The position numbers were made by a program, and so were the translations under genes. From NCBI GenBank assembly GCA_022574595.1, contig JACZRS010000002.1:124001-188000 (forward strand): a stretch of DNA of 64,000 nt, in the 5' to 3' direction. This document shows positions 34,768 through 42,788 of this stretch, piece after piece. The notes under the pieces were generated by a model. The model had not been told where the DNA came from, searched no databases, and saw only the letters and a list, made by a program, of their open reading frames with translations. Positions within the stretch are counted from its first letter, which is position 1. Each line of letters opens with the position of its first letter. This stretch comes from Planctomycetota bacterium (lineage in GTDB: Bacteria; Planctomycetota; Phycisphaerae; Phycisphaerales; SM1A02).

Positions 34768-35352
34768 TTAGAGTTTGGTTACTGTAAGCTTGCCGGTGAA
34801 TGGTGAGACATCAATCTGGTAGATCACATCCTGAACTTGCAATTGAATTTGTCCACCTGTTCCCGGAAGATTGCCCGTCATAATTGTCCCGCCAAGTGTA
34901 TCGTAAGTTATATATTGATTGGCACCATCAAAGTTCGAAATAATAATCGATACCCCATCAAAGCGATTCTCAGTTCTAAAATCTACAATGTATCGACCGG
35001 GTTCACCAACCACGCCTAGCGGATCGGAAATGAAGTCCGCGGTAGCGAGATCAAATGGAAGGTCAAAGTCAGCTTCAGTCATTCGCACGATGCAGTACCC
35101 ATAACCGTTGCCGCCTGCATCCTGCAAAAATTGAACACGACGATATTCCTGATTGGCAAGCGAGTCGGATTGCGCAAAGCTGAGATCCGCAATTAAAAGT
35201 CGTACCGCTGCCTGGGCAGTAAGATTATCTTGATGCACAAGGTGAGGAATCAGCAGAGCGCCTGCTATACCTAACAATGCTACGACAATCAGCATTTCTA
35301 TTAAGGTGTACGCACGCTTCAAACCGATTCGTGAGCGATGATAAATACTCAT
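34768..35352 (-). CDS. GspH/FimT-like minor pseudopilin
   Basis: The 194-residue product has a type III signal (RIGLKRAYTLIEMLIVVALLG), with Glu5 in the YTLIE motif and a prepilin-peptidase-type junction (A in place of the usual G before the mature start). The hydrophobic helix is about 25 residues. The remainder is beta-rich (YRRVQFLQDAGGNGYGY, GQIQLQVQDVIYQIDV), as in GspH/FimT. It follows the 35356 gene by three bases. It probably forms part of the tip or priming complex of the pilus or pseudopilus. Confidence 0.85.
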   Translation of the reverse strand: MSIYHRSRIGLKRAYTLIEMLIVVALLGIAGALLIPHLVHQDNLTAQAAVRLLIADLSFAQSDSLANQEYRRVQFLQDAGGNGYGYCIVRMTEADFDLPFDLATADFISDPLGVVGEPGRYIVDFRTENRFDGVSIIISNFDGANQYITYDTLGGTIMTGNLPGTGGQIQLQVQDVIYQIDVSPFTGKLTVTKL

Positions 35353-35355
35353 GGA

Positions 35356-36009
35356 TTACTCCCTAGCCTCACTATGAAACATAGCAGCATCTACTAATAC
35401 AGAAGCCTTATCAGAACCATCGGACGAATCCTCAGCCCATGTGAGCGTGATCCGAAGCCTCTGCGCCCCATTGTAAGGGCTGCCAGTCCTCTCAACCCGC
35501 ATGTCCGATATCCCTGTTGCCAGGACTGTAGGAACACTCCTGGGATTGGCGCGCCACTGATTACAAAAATTAACGCTTTTAAGATCAGCGCGCTTTAGTA
35601 CAACTGGGATAGATGAATTTTCATCTAGGCCCATGCGATATAAGACAATCGTGCCAAGTATTTGGCTATGGCTGATTACAGCAACCTCATCAATGCTGGG
35701 TTTGCCAGGCACTTGGTGATCTTCCAGCCAGATCACCATCTCTAAATACGGCGAATTGTCTCGATCGTGAATTGCCAGGACTTCTACGCTTCGTCCAATT
35801 AATTCTGCCAAACCGTGAATGAATTGATTGTTGGTTTCGTGCTTTGCTGCAATGAGGCCGCTATCAACGCTTTGAGCGTTGCTGAATCTTGGTGTGACAA
35901 CAACCGCAGCAACCGTTAGAGTGGCAGCTACTGCTGTTAGTGTGAGCATGCCTGCAAGAGTTATCCCCAGATGATGCTGCGATTCGTTACTGCGGCATAG
36001 ATAAGACAT
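35356..36009 (-). CDS. Pseudopilin-like protein without Glu5
   Basis: The 217-residue product has a short basic start, then QHHLGITLAGMLTLTAVAAT. The LG-ITLAG junction resembles a prepilin-peptidase site, but position five is Gly and not Glu. GspK-type tip pseudopilins also lack Glu5. The rest is a mixed alpha-beta domain (ELIGRSVEVLAIHDRDN, RLRITLTWAEDSS) with no family name that I can give. It lies between the pilin with its terminator and the GspH-like gene, which supports membership of the minor pseudopilin set. Confidence 0.6.
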   Translation of the reverse strand: MSYLCRSNESQHHLGITLAGMLTLTAVAATLTVAAVVVTPRFSNAQSVDSGLIAAKHETNNQFIHGLAELIGRSVEVLAIHDRDNSPYLEMVIWLEDHQVPGKPSIDEVAVISHSQILGTIVLYRMGLDENSSIPVVLKRADLKSVNFCNQWRANPRSVPTVLATGISDMRVERTGSPYNGAQRLRITLTWAEDSSDGSDKASVLVDAAMFHSEARE

Positions 36010-36025
36010 TTTAGTACATGTTTTA

Positions 36026-36062
36026 ATAAGAAAATAAACGCCGGCATGTTTCCATGCCGGCG
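36026..36062 (-). terminator. Strong rho-independent terminator after the pilin gene
   Basis: On the minus strand a perfect ten-pair stem CGCCGGCATG / CATGCCGGCG with a four-base loop is followed by TTTATTTTCTTATT. It starts 38 bases after the pilin stop and precedes the pseudopilin genes, so most transcripts should end after the pilin. Confidence 0.9.
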
Positions 36063-36100
36063 CTTGAAAATTAACTTTTAACTAAAGCATTCATCGAGCT

Positions 36101-36574
36101 TCAGTCAGCATTGCCATCGGCGTCGAGGTCAACAAGCGCAAGGCCGGTGACATCGACTGCATAGATGCTGATTCCCCAACCGTTGGGGTTTGCCCACACC
36201 CAACCTACGGTATCAGCAGCGGCACCAGCAACTGTGCTTGAACCACCTTGCAACGGATTGTTAGGAGGTGACTGAAGGTAGTCGCCATCGTAGTCAAGAT
36301 CAAAGGCAAGATCGCCTGTAGTTAACTGACCCCAAGGCGCCAAAGCGTCAGTGAGTGGTTCAAAGACACGATTGGGCCATTGAACGTTGTGCAATTCGAT
36401 CTGACTTCGGATCGTTTGAAGCTGAGTCACAACGCTGGCTTCCATTGCTTCTTGTGAAGCATCGGTGAACTGCGGGATGACGATTGCGGCTAAGATGCCG
36501 AGGATGACTACGACGATCAGAATTTCGATCAAAGTGAATGCCCGGTTAACCCGGTTTTTAATGTTCGTACGCAT
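36101..36574 (-). CDS. Type IV pilin / GspG-like major pseudopilin
   Basis: From ATG 36572-36574 (AGGAG site about ten bases upstream) the product has 157 residues. A frame reaching 36682 is not supported. The type III signal is RAFTLIEILIVVVILGILAA with Glu5 present. The Ala before Phe is less common than Gly. The mature domain has the GspG-type helix (VVTQLQTIRSQIELHNVQWP) and a C-terminal Asp-rich loop (DLDADGNAD) like the calcium site of GspG. Being alone before a strong terminator fits a highly expressed main subunit. Confidence 0.9.
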   Translation of the reverse strand: MRTNIKNRVNRAFTLIEILIVVVILGILAAIVIPQFTDASQEAMEASVVTQLQTIRSQIELHNVQWPNRVFEPLTDALAPWGQLTTGDLAFDLDYDGDYLQSPPNNPLQGGSSTVAGAAADTVGWVWANPNGWGISIYAVDVTGLALVDLDADGNAD

Positions 36575-36970
36575 GTGAAAAGAACTCCTAAGTGACAACA
36601 GAAAAATTAAACCTCCAGGAGAGCCATCAGGGATACAGCAAATTGAGACGCTTATCCCCCCTTTGACCCTGTCCGGGATCATGCCAAAACATGACCCGGC
36701 CCTGAGAATTGTCGCCCCAGCCGCTAGGCCAAGCCAACTATTGCACTACCAAAGTACACGATTCATATCGACTGCCTGCAAATCGCTGTGGAGACCTCAG
36801 CACAAGATAGACCAGCCTGCGGCCGCGCAAGCGAAATAGCTTGACTATGTGATTACCTGGTTACTCTAAATTGACAGGCTGAAGATCCGCTAATTCATTT
36901 CGTAGGCGTATCGGACTATACGACAAATAATCGGGGCCATTACTAAGGTCCGATTCTTGAAGCATAAATT
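36575..36970. promoter_or_regulatory. Pilin upstream region with a hairpin
   Basis: About 396 gene-free bases precede the pilin and should carry its promoter and leader. At 36673-36699 CCGGG(A)TCATG pairs with CATGACCCGG around a six-base loop, with one bulged A and no T run. Nearer the start, GGGATA and TATCCC can pair on the minus strand. No sigma-54 -24/-12 site or riboswitch consensus could be confirmed by eye. Confidence 0.4.
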
Positions 36971-37018
36971 CCGGGGGTCCGGGGGTCCGGGGGTCCGGGG
37001 GTCCGGGGGTCCGGGGGC
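36971..37018. repeat. Six-copy CCGGGGGT octamer array (G-quadruplex type)
   Basis: CCGGGGGT is repeated five times exactly, and a sixth copy ends in C instead of T, giving six G5 runs with three-base TCC loops on the plus strand. The last base of the array is also part of the PilZ gene stop codon (minus strand TAG at 37018-37020). The plus strand is the template for transcription leaving the PilZ gene. Confidence 0.95.
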
Positions 37019-37416
37019 TAGGCAGCCATCAATGCTTCGAAGCGGATAGCAAGGTTATAGCCATTACCATTGGGTAAGCATCGAACTACTACGCCGCGTT
37101 TGGCTAGATAGCCTGGCGCTTGAAAACCTAGTGAGACGATTGTGCCTGGTTCAATCGGTTTATCGCAAGTTGCACCTAGTCCATCATTTGAGCAATCAAC
37201 CATTTCAAGCGTTTGCATTTCACCAAAGCGATCACCGGCTAAGCGGAATGCTGTGGCAATGCCCGATGCCGGCCAACGATCATGAACTCTTCGCTCAAAC
37301 CGTAGCGGCGCAGGCGCATCGACGTGATACTCGTCGCCCTCATTCTGGACTAGTTCTTTTATGGGCCACTGTGCGGGTGCTTGATCCTGGCTGGTCACTT
37401 GACTGCTCCTGGGCAT
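37018..37416 (-). CDS. PilZ-domain c-di-GMP-binding protein
   Basis: The 132-residue product has a 40-residue Gln/Pro-rich start and one PilZ domain. The c-di-GMP contacts are present: the arginine pair in ERRVHDR (about residues 41-47) and the DCSNDGLG motif (about 75-82), which matches D/NxSxxG. Later strands (VSLGFQAPG, GYNLAIRFEAL) complete the barrel. It lies upstream of the pilin on the same strand, separated by the octamer array and about 400 bases. It could couple c-di-GMP to pilus output or to exopolysaccharide; the direct target is not shown. Confidence 0.85.
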   Translation of the reverse strand: MPRSSQVTSQDQAPAQWPIKELVQNEGDEYHVDAPAPLRFERRVHDRWPASGIATAFRLAGDRFGEMQTLEMVDCSNDGLGATCDKPIEPGTIVSLGFQAPGYLAKRGVVVRCLPNGNGYNLAIRFEALMAA

Positions 37417-37581
37417 GTATAGCGCAATTCACTGACCTGGTTTTCGGACAGATAGGAACAGGCCTTCACCTCACCCAGCTCGAAATAGCAGCTATTGTTA
37501 AGGTGGCTGGGCGATTGTGTCCGGCTATGGTCTACACTGTCGTCCGCAATAACTCGAAAGAATTGGATCAAGAGAGTCTCA

Positions 37582-38811
37582 ATGCTTCGTATCAAGCCAT
37601 TTGCCGCGGTTCGCCCCCTGCCTAACATCGCAGCCCAAGTCTCGTCTGTGCCTTATGATGTGGTTAGCACGGATGAGGCTCGCGAACTAGCAAAGGGCAA
37701 TCCGCGCAGTTTTCTACATGTCCTTAAGCCAGAAATCGACCTGCCAACCGGGACCGATCCCTATTCAGATCAGGTTTATGCCAAGGCCAAGCAAGCCTTA
37801 GGAAAACTCATTTCCAATGGCGATATTGTTAAAGAGGACGAGCCCAAGCTTTATTTGTATCGCCAGGTACTTGAAGATCACGCTCAGATCGGACTAGTGT
37901 GCTGCTGCCATATAGATGATTACAACAACGATGTGATAAAGAAGCACGAAACTACCCGTGCAGACAAAGAAGACGATCGGACGCGACATATTGATGCACT
38001 AAACGCTCACCCTGGCCCCGTATTTATGACTTACCGCGATCAGGCTGCAATTGATAAGCTAGTTAAAATAGACATAAACCAACGCCCACTTTTTCACTTT
38101 GTAGCGCCGGATGGTGTAACTCACACAGTTTGGACGGTACGCGATAGTAAACCTTATTGCAGCTTGTTTGCTCAGCTTGATTGTGCCTACATAGCTGATG
38201 GGCATCACCGAACGGCAGCTGCGGTTAGAGTTGGTGCGCAGCGTAGAGATGCTAATCCCAATCACACTGGGAATGAAGAATATAACTGGTTCTTATCAGT
38301 TTTATTCCCAGCAAGCCAACTTTCCATTTTGCCTTACAACCGAATCGTAACTGATCTTGGCAATTGCAGTGCTGAGCAAGTGTTGGATCAGCTTGGTAGT
38401 TTAGGATCTATTAGTGAAACCGATGAGGCCACACCAGATCGGCCTGGCGTATTTTGCTTTTACGTTGCTGGCACATGGAATCGCTTAGAGTTAGATGAAG
38501 CGACAATTGATCGAAGCGATCCTATTAACTCGCTTGATGTAGCACTATTACAAGATCGGGTCCTTGCCCCTGTTTTTGGAATCGATGATCCACGAGCTGA
38601 TAAGCGGCTGGACTTTGTCGGCGGACTTGATGGCACAGACAAGCTCAAAGAACGAGTAGATTCCGGCAAAGCACAAATTGCATTTTCGCTATATCCAACC
38701 ACGATCAAGCAGCTACTTTCCGTTGCCGATGCAGGTTTAGTGATGCCCCCAAAATCAACCTGGTTCGAACCAAAACTCCGAAGCGGCCTGCTGATTCATA
38801 TGCTTGACTGA
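37582..38811 (+). CDS. DUF1015 family protein
   Basis: From ATG 37582 (AAGAGAG nearby) the product has 409 residues. The N-terminal IKPFAAVRPLPN and SVPYDVV motifs and the central YIADGHHRTAAAVR are hallmarks of DUF1015. The family has no firmly established activity. It is frequently encoded beside serA and serC in other bacteria, and here serA follows after 93 bases on the same strand. A role tied to serine metabolism is suggested by context alone. It is divergent from the PilZ gene. Confidence 0.88.
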   Translation: MLRIKPFAAVRPLPNIAAQVSSVPYDVVSTDEARELAKGNPRSFLHVLKPEIDLPTGTDPYSDQVYAKAKQALGKLISNGDIVKEDEPKLYLYRQVLEDHAQIGLVCCCHIDDYNNDVIKKHETTRADKEDDRTRHIDALNAHPGPVFMTYRDQAAIDKLVKIDINQRPLFHFVAPDGVTHTVWTVRDSKPYCSLFAQLDCAYIADGHHRTAAAVRVGAQRRDANPNHTGNEEYNWFLSVLFPASQLSILPYNRIVTDLGNCSAEQVLDQLGSLGSISETDEATPDRPGVFCFYVAGTWNRLELDEATIDRSDPINSLDVALLQDRVLAPVFGIDDPRADKRLDFVGGLDGTDKLKERVDSGKAQIAFSLYPTTIKQLLSVADAGLVMPPKSTWFEPKLRSGLLIHMLD

Positions 38812-38904
38812 GCCTGGATCGTCAAATACCGCAAAAAGCCCCCGAAGTTGTTGTCTTTATGGGCCTGGGAAGCCAGCCGGCGACTAGAGCGATACACTAA
38901 GAGC

Positions 38905-40179
38905 ATGACCAGTACATCATCAGCCATAGATGAAGCTAGTTCAATTGCGAAAGCGGATGCTCCGGCCAAGCTTAGCGTATTGATCGCAGACAAATTCAAA
39001 GAGTCGGGGCTTGATAGCCTCAAGGATCTGGGTTGCAGCATTATCTTTGAGCCTCAGCTAACTGCTGACAATCTGGAGGCTGCTGTAAAACAACACGATC
39101 CGGATGTGATTATTGTCCGGTCTACCAAGGTAACTGCTTCGGCTCTAAAAGCAGCAGCTAGCCTTAGCTTGATAATCCGAGCTGGTGCGGGTTATGACAC
39201 AATTGATACCAAGACCGCATCATCTCGCGGCGTGTTTGTAGCAAATTGCCCGGGCAAGAATTCCGTAGCAGTAGCGGAACTTACATGGGCACTGATTCTT
39301 TCATGTGACAGGCGCGTACCTGATCAGACAATTGAACTGCGCGCGGGTAAATGGAGCAAGAAGGAGTATTCCAAAGCTGCGGGGCTGTATGGCAAAACTC
39401 TTGGAATTGTGGGATTGGGGAAGATCGGCCAAGAGGTCGCAGTGCGCGGCAAAGCCTTTGGGATGATTGTCGTTGCCTGGTCTAGAAGCTTAACACAAGA
39501 AAAAGCGGATTCGCTGGGTGTTGGATTCTGTTCAAACCTTATCAACTTGGCGAAGATGTCGGATGTAGTATCAATTAACATTGCCTCAACGCCTGATACC
39601 GCTAAGTTGATTGATGAGAAATTCTGTGGAGCCTTAAAAGAAGGTGCGTACATTATAAATACCAGTCGTGGAAGTGTGGTTGACCAGGGCGCTTTAACGG
39701 CTGCGATTAAAGAAAAAGGTATTCGCCTGGGTCTTGATGTATACGCAAATGAGCCTGCGGCAACTGAAAATACGTTTGCGGATCCAATTGCAAATGAGCC
39801 GGGCGTTTATGGAACCCACCATATCGGAGCTTCTACAGATCAAGCTCAACAAGCGATTGCCGATGAAGTAGTTCGTATAGTTCAGTTGTATGTGGATTCC
39901 GGGGAAGTTCCCAATTGCGTGAACCGTGCGCTATCAACAACTGCAACAACTCTATTAACAATTAGGCACTTAAATAAACCAGGCGTTTTAGCGCATGTGT
40001 TTTATACGCTGGGCCAGGCGAGTATTAACGTCGAAGAAATGGAAAACATTATCTATGATGGCGCTGAAGCAGCCTGCGCACGTATCCAGCTGGATGACTT
40101 GCCTGATGAATCTGAGATTAGTGCAATTAGAAGTAACGATAATGTGTTGAGCGTAACTGTGTCTAGCTTGACATCATGA
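38905..40179 (+). CDS. serA: D-3-phosphoglycerate dehydrogenase
   Basis: From ATG 38905 the product has 424 residues. Upstream codons to 38848 look non-coding. It oxidises 3-phosphoglycerate with NAD to 3-phosphohydroxypyruvate, the first step of serine synthesis. GLGKIGQEVAVRGKAFGM is the Rossmann loop. Catalytic Arg, Glu and His lie in NTSRGSVVDQ, VYANEP and GTHHIGAST. A C-terminal ACT domain (about residues 345-420, TIRHLNKPGVLAHVFYTLGQ) should bind serine for feedback control. It is followed by serC after 31 bases. Confidence 0.93.
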   Translation: MTSTSSAIDEASSIAKADAPAKLSVLIADKFKESGLDSLKDLGCSIIFEPQLTADNLEAAVKQHDPDVIIVRSTKVTASALKAAASLSLIIRAGAGYDTIDTKTASSRGVFVANCPGKNSVAVAELTWALILSCDRRVPDQTIELRAGKWSKKEYSKAAGLYGKTLGIVGLGKIGQEVAVRGKAFGMIVVAWSRSLTQEKADSLGVGFCSNLINLAKMSDVVSINIASTPDTAKLIDEKFCGALKEGAYIINTSRGSVVDQGALTAAIKEKGIRLGLDVYANEPAATENTFADPIANEPGVYGTHHIGASTDQAQQAIADEVVRIVQLYVDSGEVPNCVNRALSTTATTLLTIRHLNKPGVLAHVFYTLGQASINVEEMENIIYDGAEAACARIQLDDLPDESEISAIRSNDNVLSVTVSSLTS

Positions 40180-40210
40180 CTTTCATACCTACTAATATCG
40201 CCATTGCATA

Positions 40211-41371
40211 ATGGCGATAGCCCAATTGCATAACAATATTATGACTACTAAAAGCACTATTACTATACCTACTAAAACGGGGTTGGATTTGAAGCGAATT
40301 TTCAATTTTTCGGCGGGGCCTGCCACACTTCCAGAAGAAGTAATCAAACAAACTCAGCAAGACCTTTGGAACATTGCGGGTAGTGGGATCGGTATCTGCG
40401 AACATAGCCACCGCGGCAAGGTGTTTGATAAGGTTCTGGCTGAAGCGGAAGCGGATTGTCGCAATATCGCAAATATCAGCGATGATTACTCGGTGCTTTT
40501 CCTTCAAGGCGGAGCGTCCATGCAGTTCGCTATGATCCCTATGAATTTTCTAAGCTCAGGTCAAACTGTTGATTTTCTACATACAGGCGAGTGGACAAAA
40601 AAAGCTATCGCAGAAGCAAAGCTCTTTGGCAATGTTAACTTAGCGTTTGATGGCACGGACTCGAAATTTGATCACGTTCCATCTGCAAGTGAAATTAACC
40701 CAAGCGATAATCCCACATACACACATTACTGCTCGAACAACACTATCTATGGCACACAGTTTCCTGAGGTTCCCAGCACCAATTCGCCACTGATCTGTGA
40801 TGCTAGTTCTGATATTTACAGTCGGCCGATCAATGTTAGCAAGCATGCAATAATCTTTGCGGGCGCACAAAAGAATCTAGGCCCTTCAGGATGCACTTTA
40901 ATCATCATTCGAAATGATTTCATGCAAAGTTCTAGTGCAAAGGTGCCTTCGATTCTGGATTACAAGAAACATGCGGACAAAGGTTCGCGTCTTAATACGC
41001 CACCCACATTTGCAATCTACATGATTGGCCAAGTCTTTAAGTGGGTTCTCAATCAAGGCGGACTTACAGCAATAGCAAGTAATAACCAGGAAAAAGCTGC
41101 GATCATTTATGATACGATTGAAAGCTCGGGTGGGTTCTATGAAGCAGTTGCGCAACCGGAATCACGCTCGCTTATGAATATTACTTATCGTACGCCAAAC
41201 GATGAATTGGATAAGAAGTTTATCGCAGAAGCGCTCGACAACGATATGTCAGGGCTTAAAGGCCATCGTTCTGTGGGTGGATTGCGAGCTTCGATATACA
41301 ACGCATTTCCAATCAATGGCTGCGTAACACTTGCACAATTCATGAAAGACTTTGCTGCAAGTAACGGTTAG
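40211..41371 (+). CDS. serC: Phosphoserine aminotransferase
   Basis: The 386-residue PLP aminotransferase converts 3-phosphohydroxypyruvate and glutamate to phosphoserine. RIFNFSAGPATLPEEV is the family start, the PLP lysine is in FAGAQKNLGPSG, and GHRSVGGLRASIYNAFP is the C-terminal substrate block. The first 25-30 residues exceed the 360-residue norm. ATG 40241 gives 376 residues and is equally possible, as neither start has a clear ribosome-binding site. SerB, the last enzyme, is not in the window. The stop abuts the convergent fructosamine-kinase-like stop with no gap. Confidence 0.93.
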   Translation: MAIAQLHNNIMTTKSTITIPTKTGLDLKRIFNFSAGPATLPEEVIKQTQQDLWNIAGSGIGICEHSHRGKVFDKVLAEAEADCRNIANISDDYSVLFLQGGASMQFAMIPMNFLSSGQTVDFLHTGEWTKKAIAEAKLFGNVNLAFDGTDSKFDHVPSASEINPSDNPTYTHYCSNNTIYGTQFPEVPSTNSPLICDASSDIYSRPINVSKHAIIFAGAQKNLGPSGCTLIIIRNDFMQSSSAKVPSILDYKKHADKGSRLNTPPTFAIYMIGQVFKWVLNQGGLTAIASNNQEKAAIIYDTIESSGGFYEAVAQPESRSLMNITYRTPNDELDKKFIAEALDNDMSGLKGHRSVGGLRASIYNAFPINGCVTLAQFMKDFAASNG

Positions 41372-42262
41372 TCAACTCAGAACTTGATCCGCAAGATTCA
41401 TAGCTTGTCCCATGTAGCTACGCCCAAATAGATTTACGTGATTTAGCACATGGTAAAGTTGGTAGACCGCTAAACGCGCGTCGATATTCACGTGGTCGCT
41501 GACACTGTTCTCGTAGGCTTCAAAGCAGCAATTTGGGAATCCGCCAAAGAGTTTCATCATGGCAATATCCGCCCAACCATCTCCTATGTAACACGCAGGA
41601 TCAATCACAGCAATGCGCATCTTTCCGTTATCATCTATAGCGGGCAGTGCATTACCCGACCAAAGATCACCATGTAAAAGCGAGGGTTTGGGGTTGGTTG
41701 GCAAGAATTCGTCAAGTCGATCAATAACTGCTGTGACTTTTCGCTGTTGGTTTTGATTTATTAGATTTCGGTTTATCGTAAGGTTAAGCTGATGGCCGAG
41801 CCTTTGCTGTTTATTAAACTCAACCCAATCATCGTTCCAACCATTTGGCTGAGGCGTAAGTCCAATATGGTTATCAGTTTCAAAACCGAAGCGATTTTGT
41901 ACATCGTGGCTATGTAGTGCTGCAAGCTCTTTACCGAAGCTCGACCACGCAGCGTCATCTACCGAAGCAGTTGATATTGAGGTCATTATTATTGCTGCTG
42001 TATCTTCTATAGTGAATACACCTAAAGGCTTTGGCGTTAAAACTGTTTGGGTTTTATTTATTGCGTCTAGTCCTGCTGCTTCCTCAGTGAACAAATGCTC
42101 ATACTTAGCGTTATTCATTTTCACAACAAGCGAACTGTCATCGGATAGTGTTACTTTGCGCACACTATGAATACATCCGCCTGACAGATCGCATGTTTTG
42201 GTGATAGTGCTGTGAAAACCAGCTTTTGCCAGGATTCTTTGTAGTAATTGCTGATCGGTCAT
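41372..42262 (-). CDS. Fructosamine/ribulosamine 3-kinase family protein
   Basis: The 296-residue product has the protein-kinase-like fold of FN3K and its bacterial relatives: LVVKMNN (ATP lysine), DNHIGLTPQPNGWNDDWVEF, LLHGDLWSGNA (catalytic loop) and AVIDPACYIGDGWADIAM (metal Asp). Bacterial members mostly phosphorylate ribulosamines or erythrulosamines on glycated proteins, which starts their removal. The start overlaps the tyrosine phosphatase stop by ATGA. That pairing recurs in other bacteria and fits a deglycation pair, discussed under findings. Confidence 0.9.
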   Translation of the reverse strand: MTDQQLLQRILAKAGFHSTITKTCDLSGGCIHSVRKVTLSDDSSLVVKMNNAKYEHLFTEEAAGLDAINKTQTVLTPKPLGVFTIEDTAAIIMTSISTASVDDAAWSSFGKELAALHSHDVQNRFGFETDNHIGLTPQPNGWNDDWVEFNKQQRLGHQLNLTINRNLINQNQQRKVTAVIDRLDEFLPTNPKPSLLHGDLWSGNALPAIDDNGKMRIAVIDPACYIGDGWADIAMMKLFGGFPNCCFEAYENSVSDHVNIDARLAVYQLYHVLNHVNLFGRSYMGQAMNLADQVLS

Positions 42263-42738
42263 TTTGATTTTGTCAGCAGTTCATCAAGCAGGGCATCGCA
42301 AGCAGAATCTATAAGTCTATATATGGTTTCAAAACCGTCCTCTCCGCCGTAATACGGATCAGGTACTTCGCGTAACTGACAATTAGGGTCAGCATCAAGC
42401 AGCAAGCTGATGCGTTGTTCGGGTATTCCAATCTGAAGTAGGTTTTCACGGTTTGCCTCATCCATACATATTAAATGGGTGAAGCGTTCTAAATCTTTTT
42501 TAGTCACTTGACGTGATCGGCTGGGCAGATTTATGCCATATTTCCCCGCTATTTGCCGCGATCTCGGATCGGGCAATTCCCCAACATGCCAGCCCCCAGT
42601 TCCTGCGGACTCAACGACGAATTCATGAGCTACGCCTCTTTGATTTACTTTATGCAGGAATATGCCTTCAGCAAGTGGGCTGCGGCAAATATTACCCATA
42701 CAAATAAAGAGGATTGTAATTTTCTCTGTTTCTGTCAT
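42259..42738 (-). CDS. Low-molecular-weight protein tyrosine phosphatase
   Basis: The 159-residue product has the CX5R active site CMGNICRSP (Cys13, Arg19) and the general acid in DPYYGGEDGF. Its length matches the LMW-PTP family. Downstream of a Wzc-like gene it would normally be read as Wzb, the cognate phosphatase that resets the tyrosine kinase. Translational coupling to a fructosamine-kinase-family gene supports a second reading as a sugar-amine phosphatase, as known for human LMW-PTP-A. It begins 50 bases after the WecA-like gene ends. Confidence 0.92.
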   Translation of the reverse strand: MTETEKITILFICMGNICRSPLAEGIFLHKVNQRGVAHEFVVESAGTGGWHVGELPDPRSRQIAGKYGINLPSRSRQVTKKDLERFTHLICMDEANRENLLQIGIPEQRISLLLDADPNCQLREVPDPYYGGEDGFETIYRLIDSACDALLDELLTKSK

Positions 42739-42788
42739 GGCAAATGGGTACGTGCAATCTCTTGCGTTCGCGACAAAAGCGCTTAAAA

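Noticed and set aside
36971-37018. CRISPR array
   Set aside because: The unit is eight bases with no spacers and there are no cas genes.
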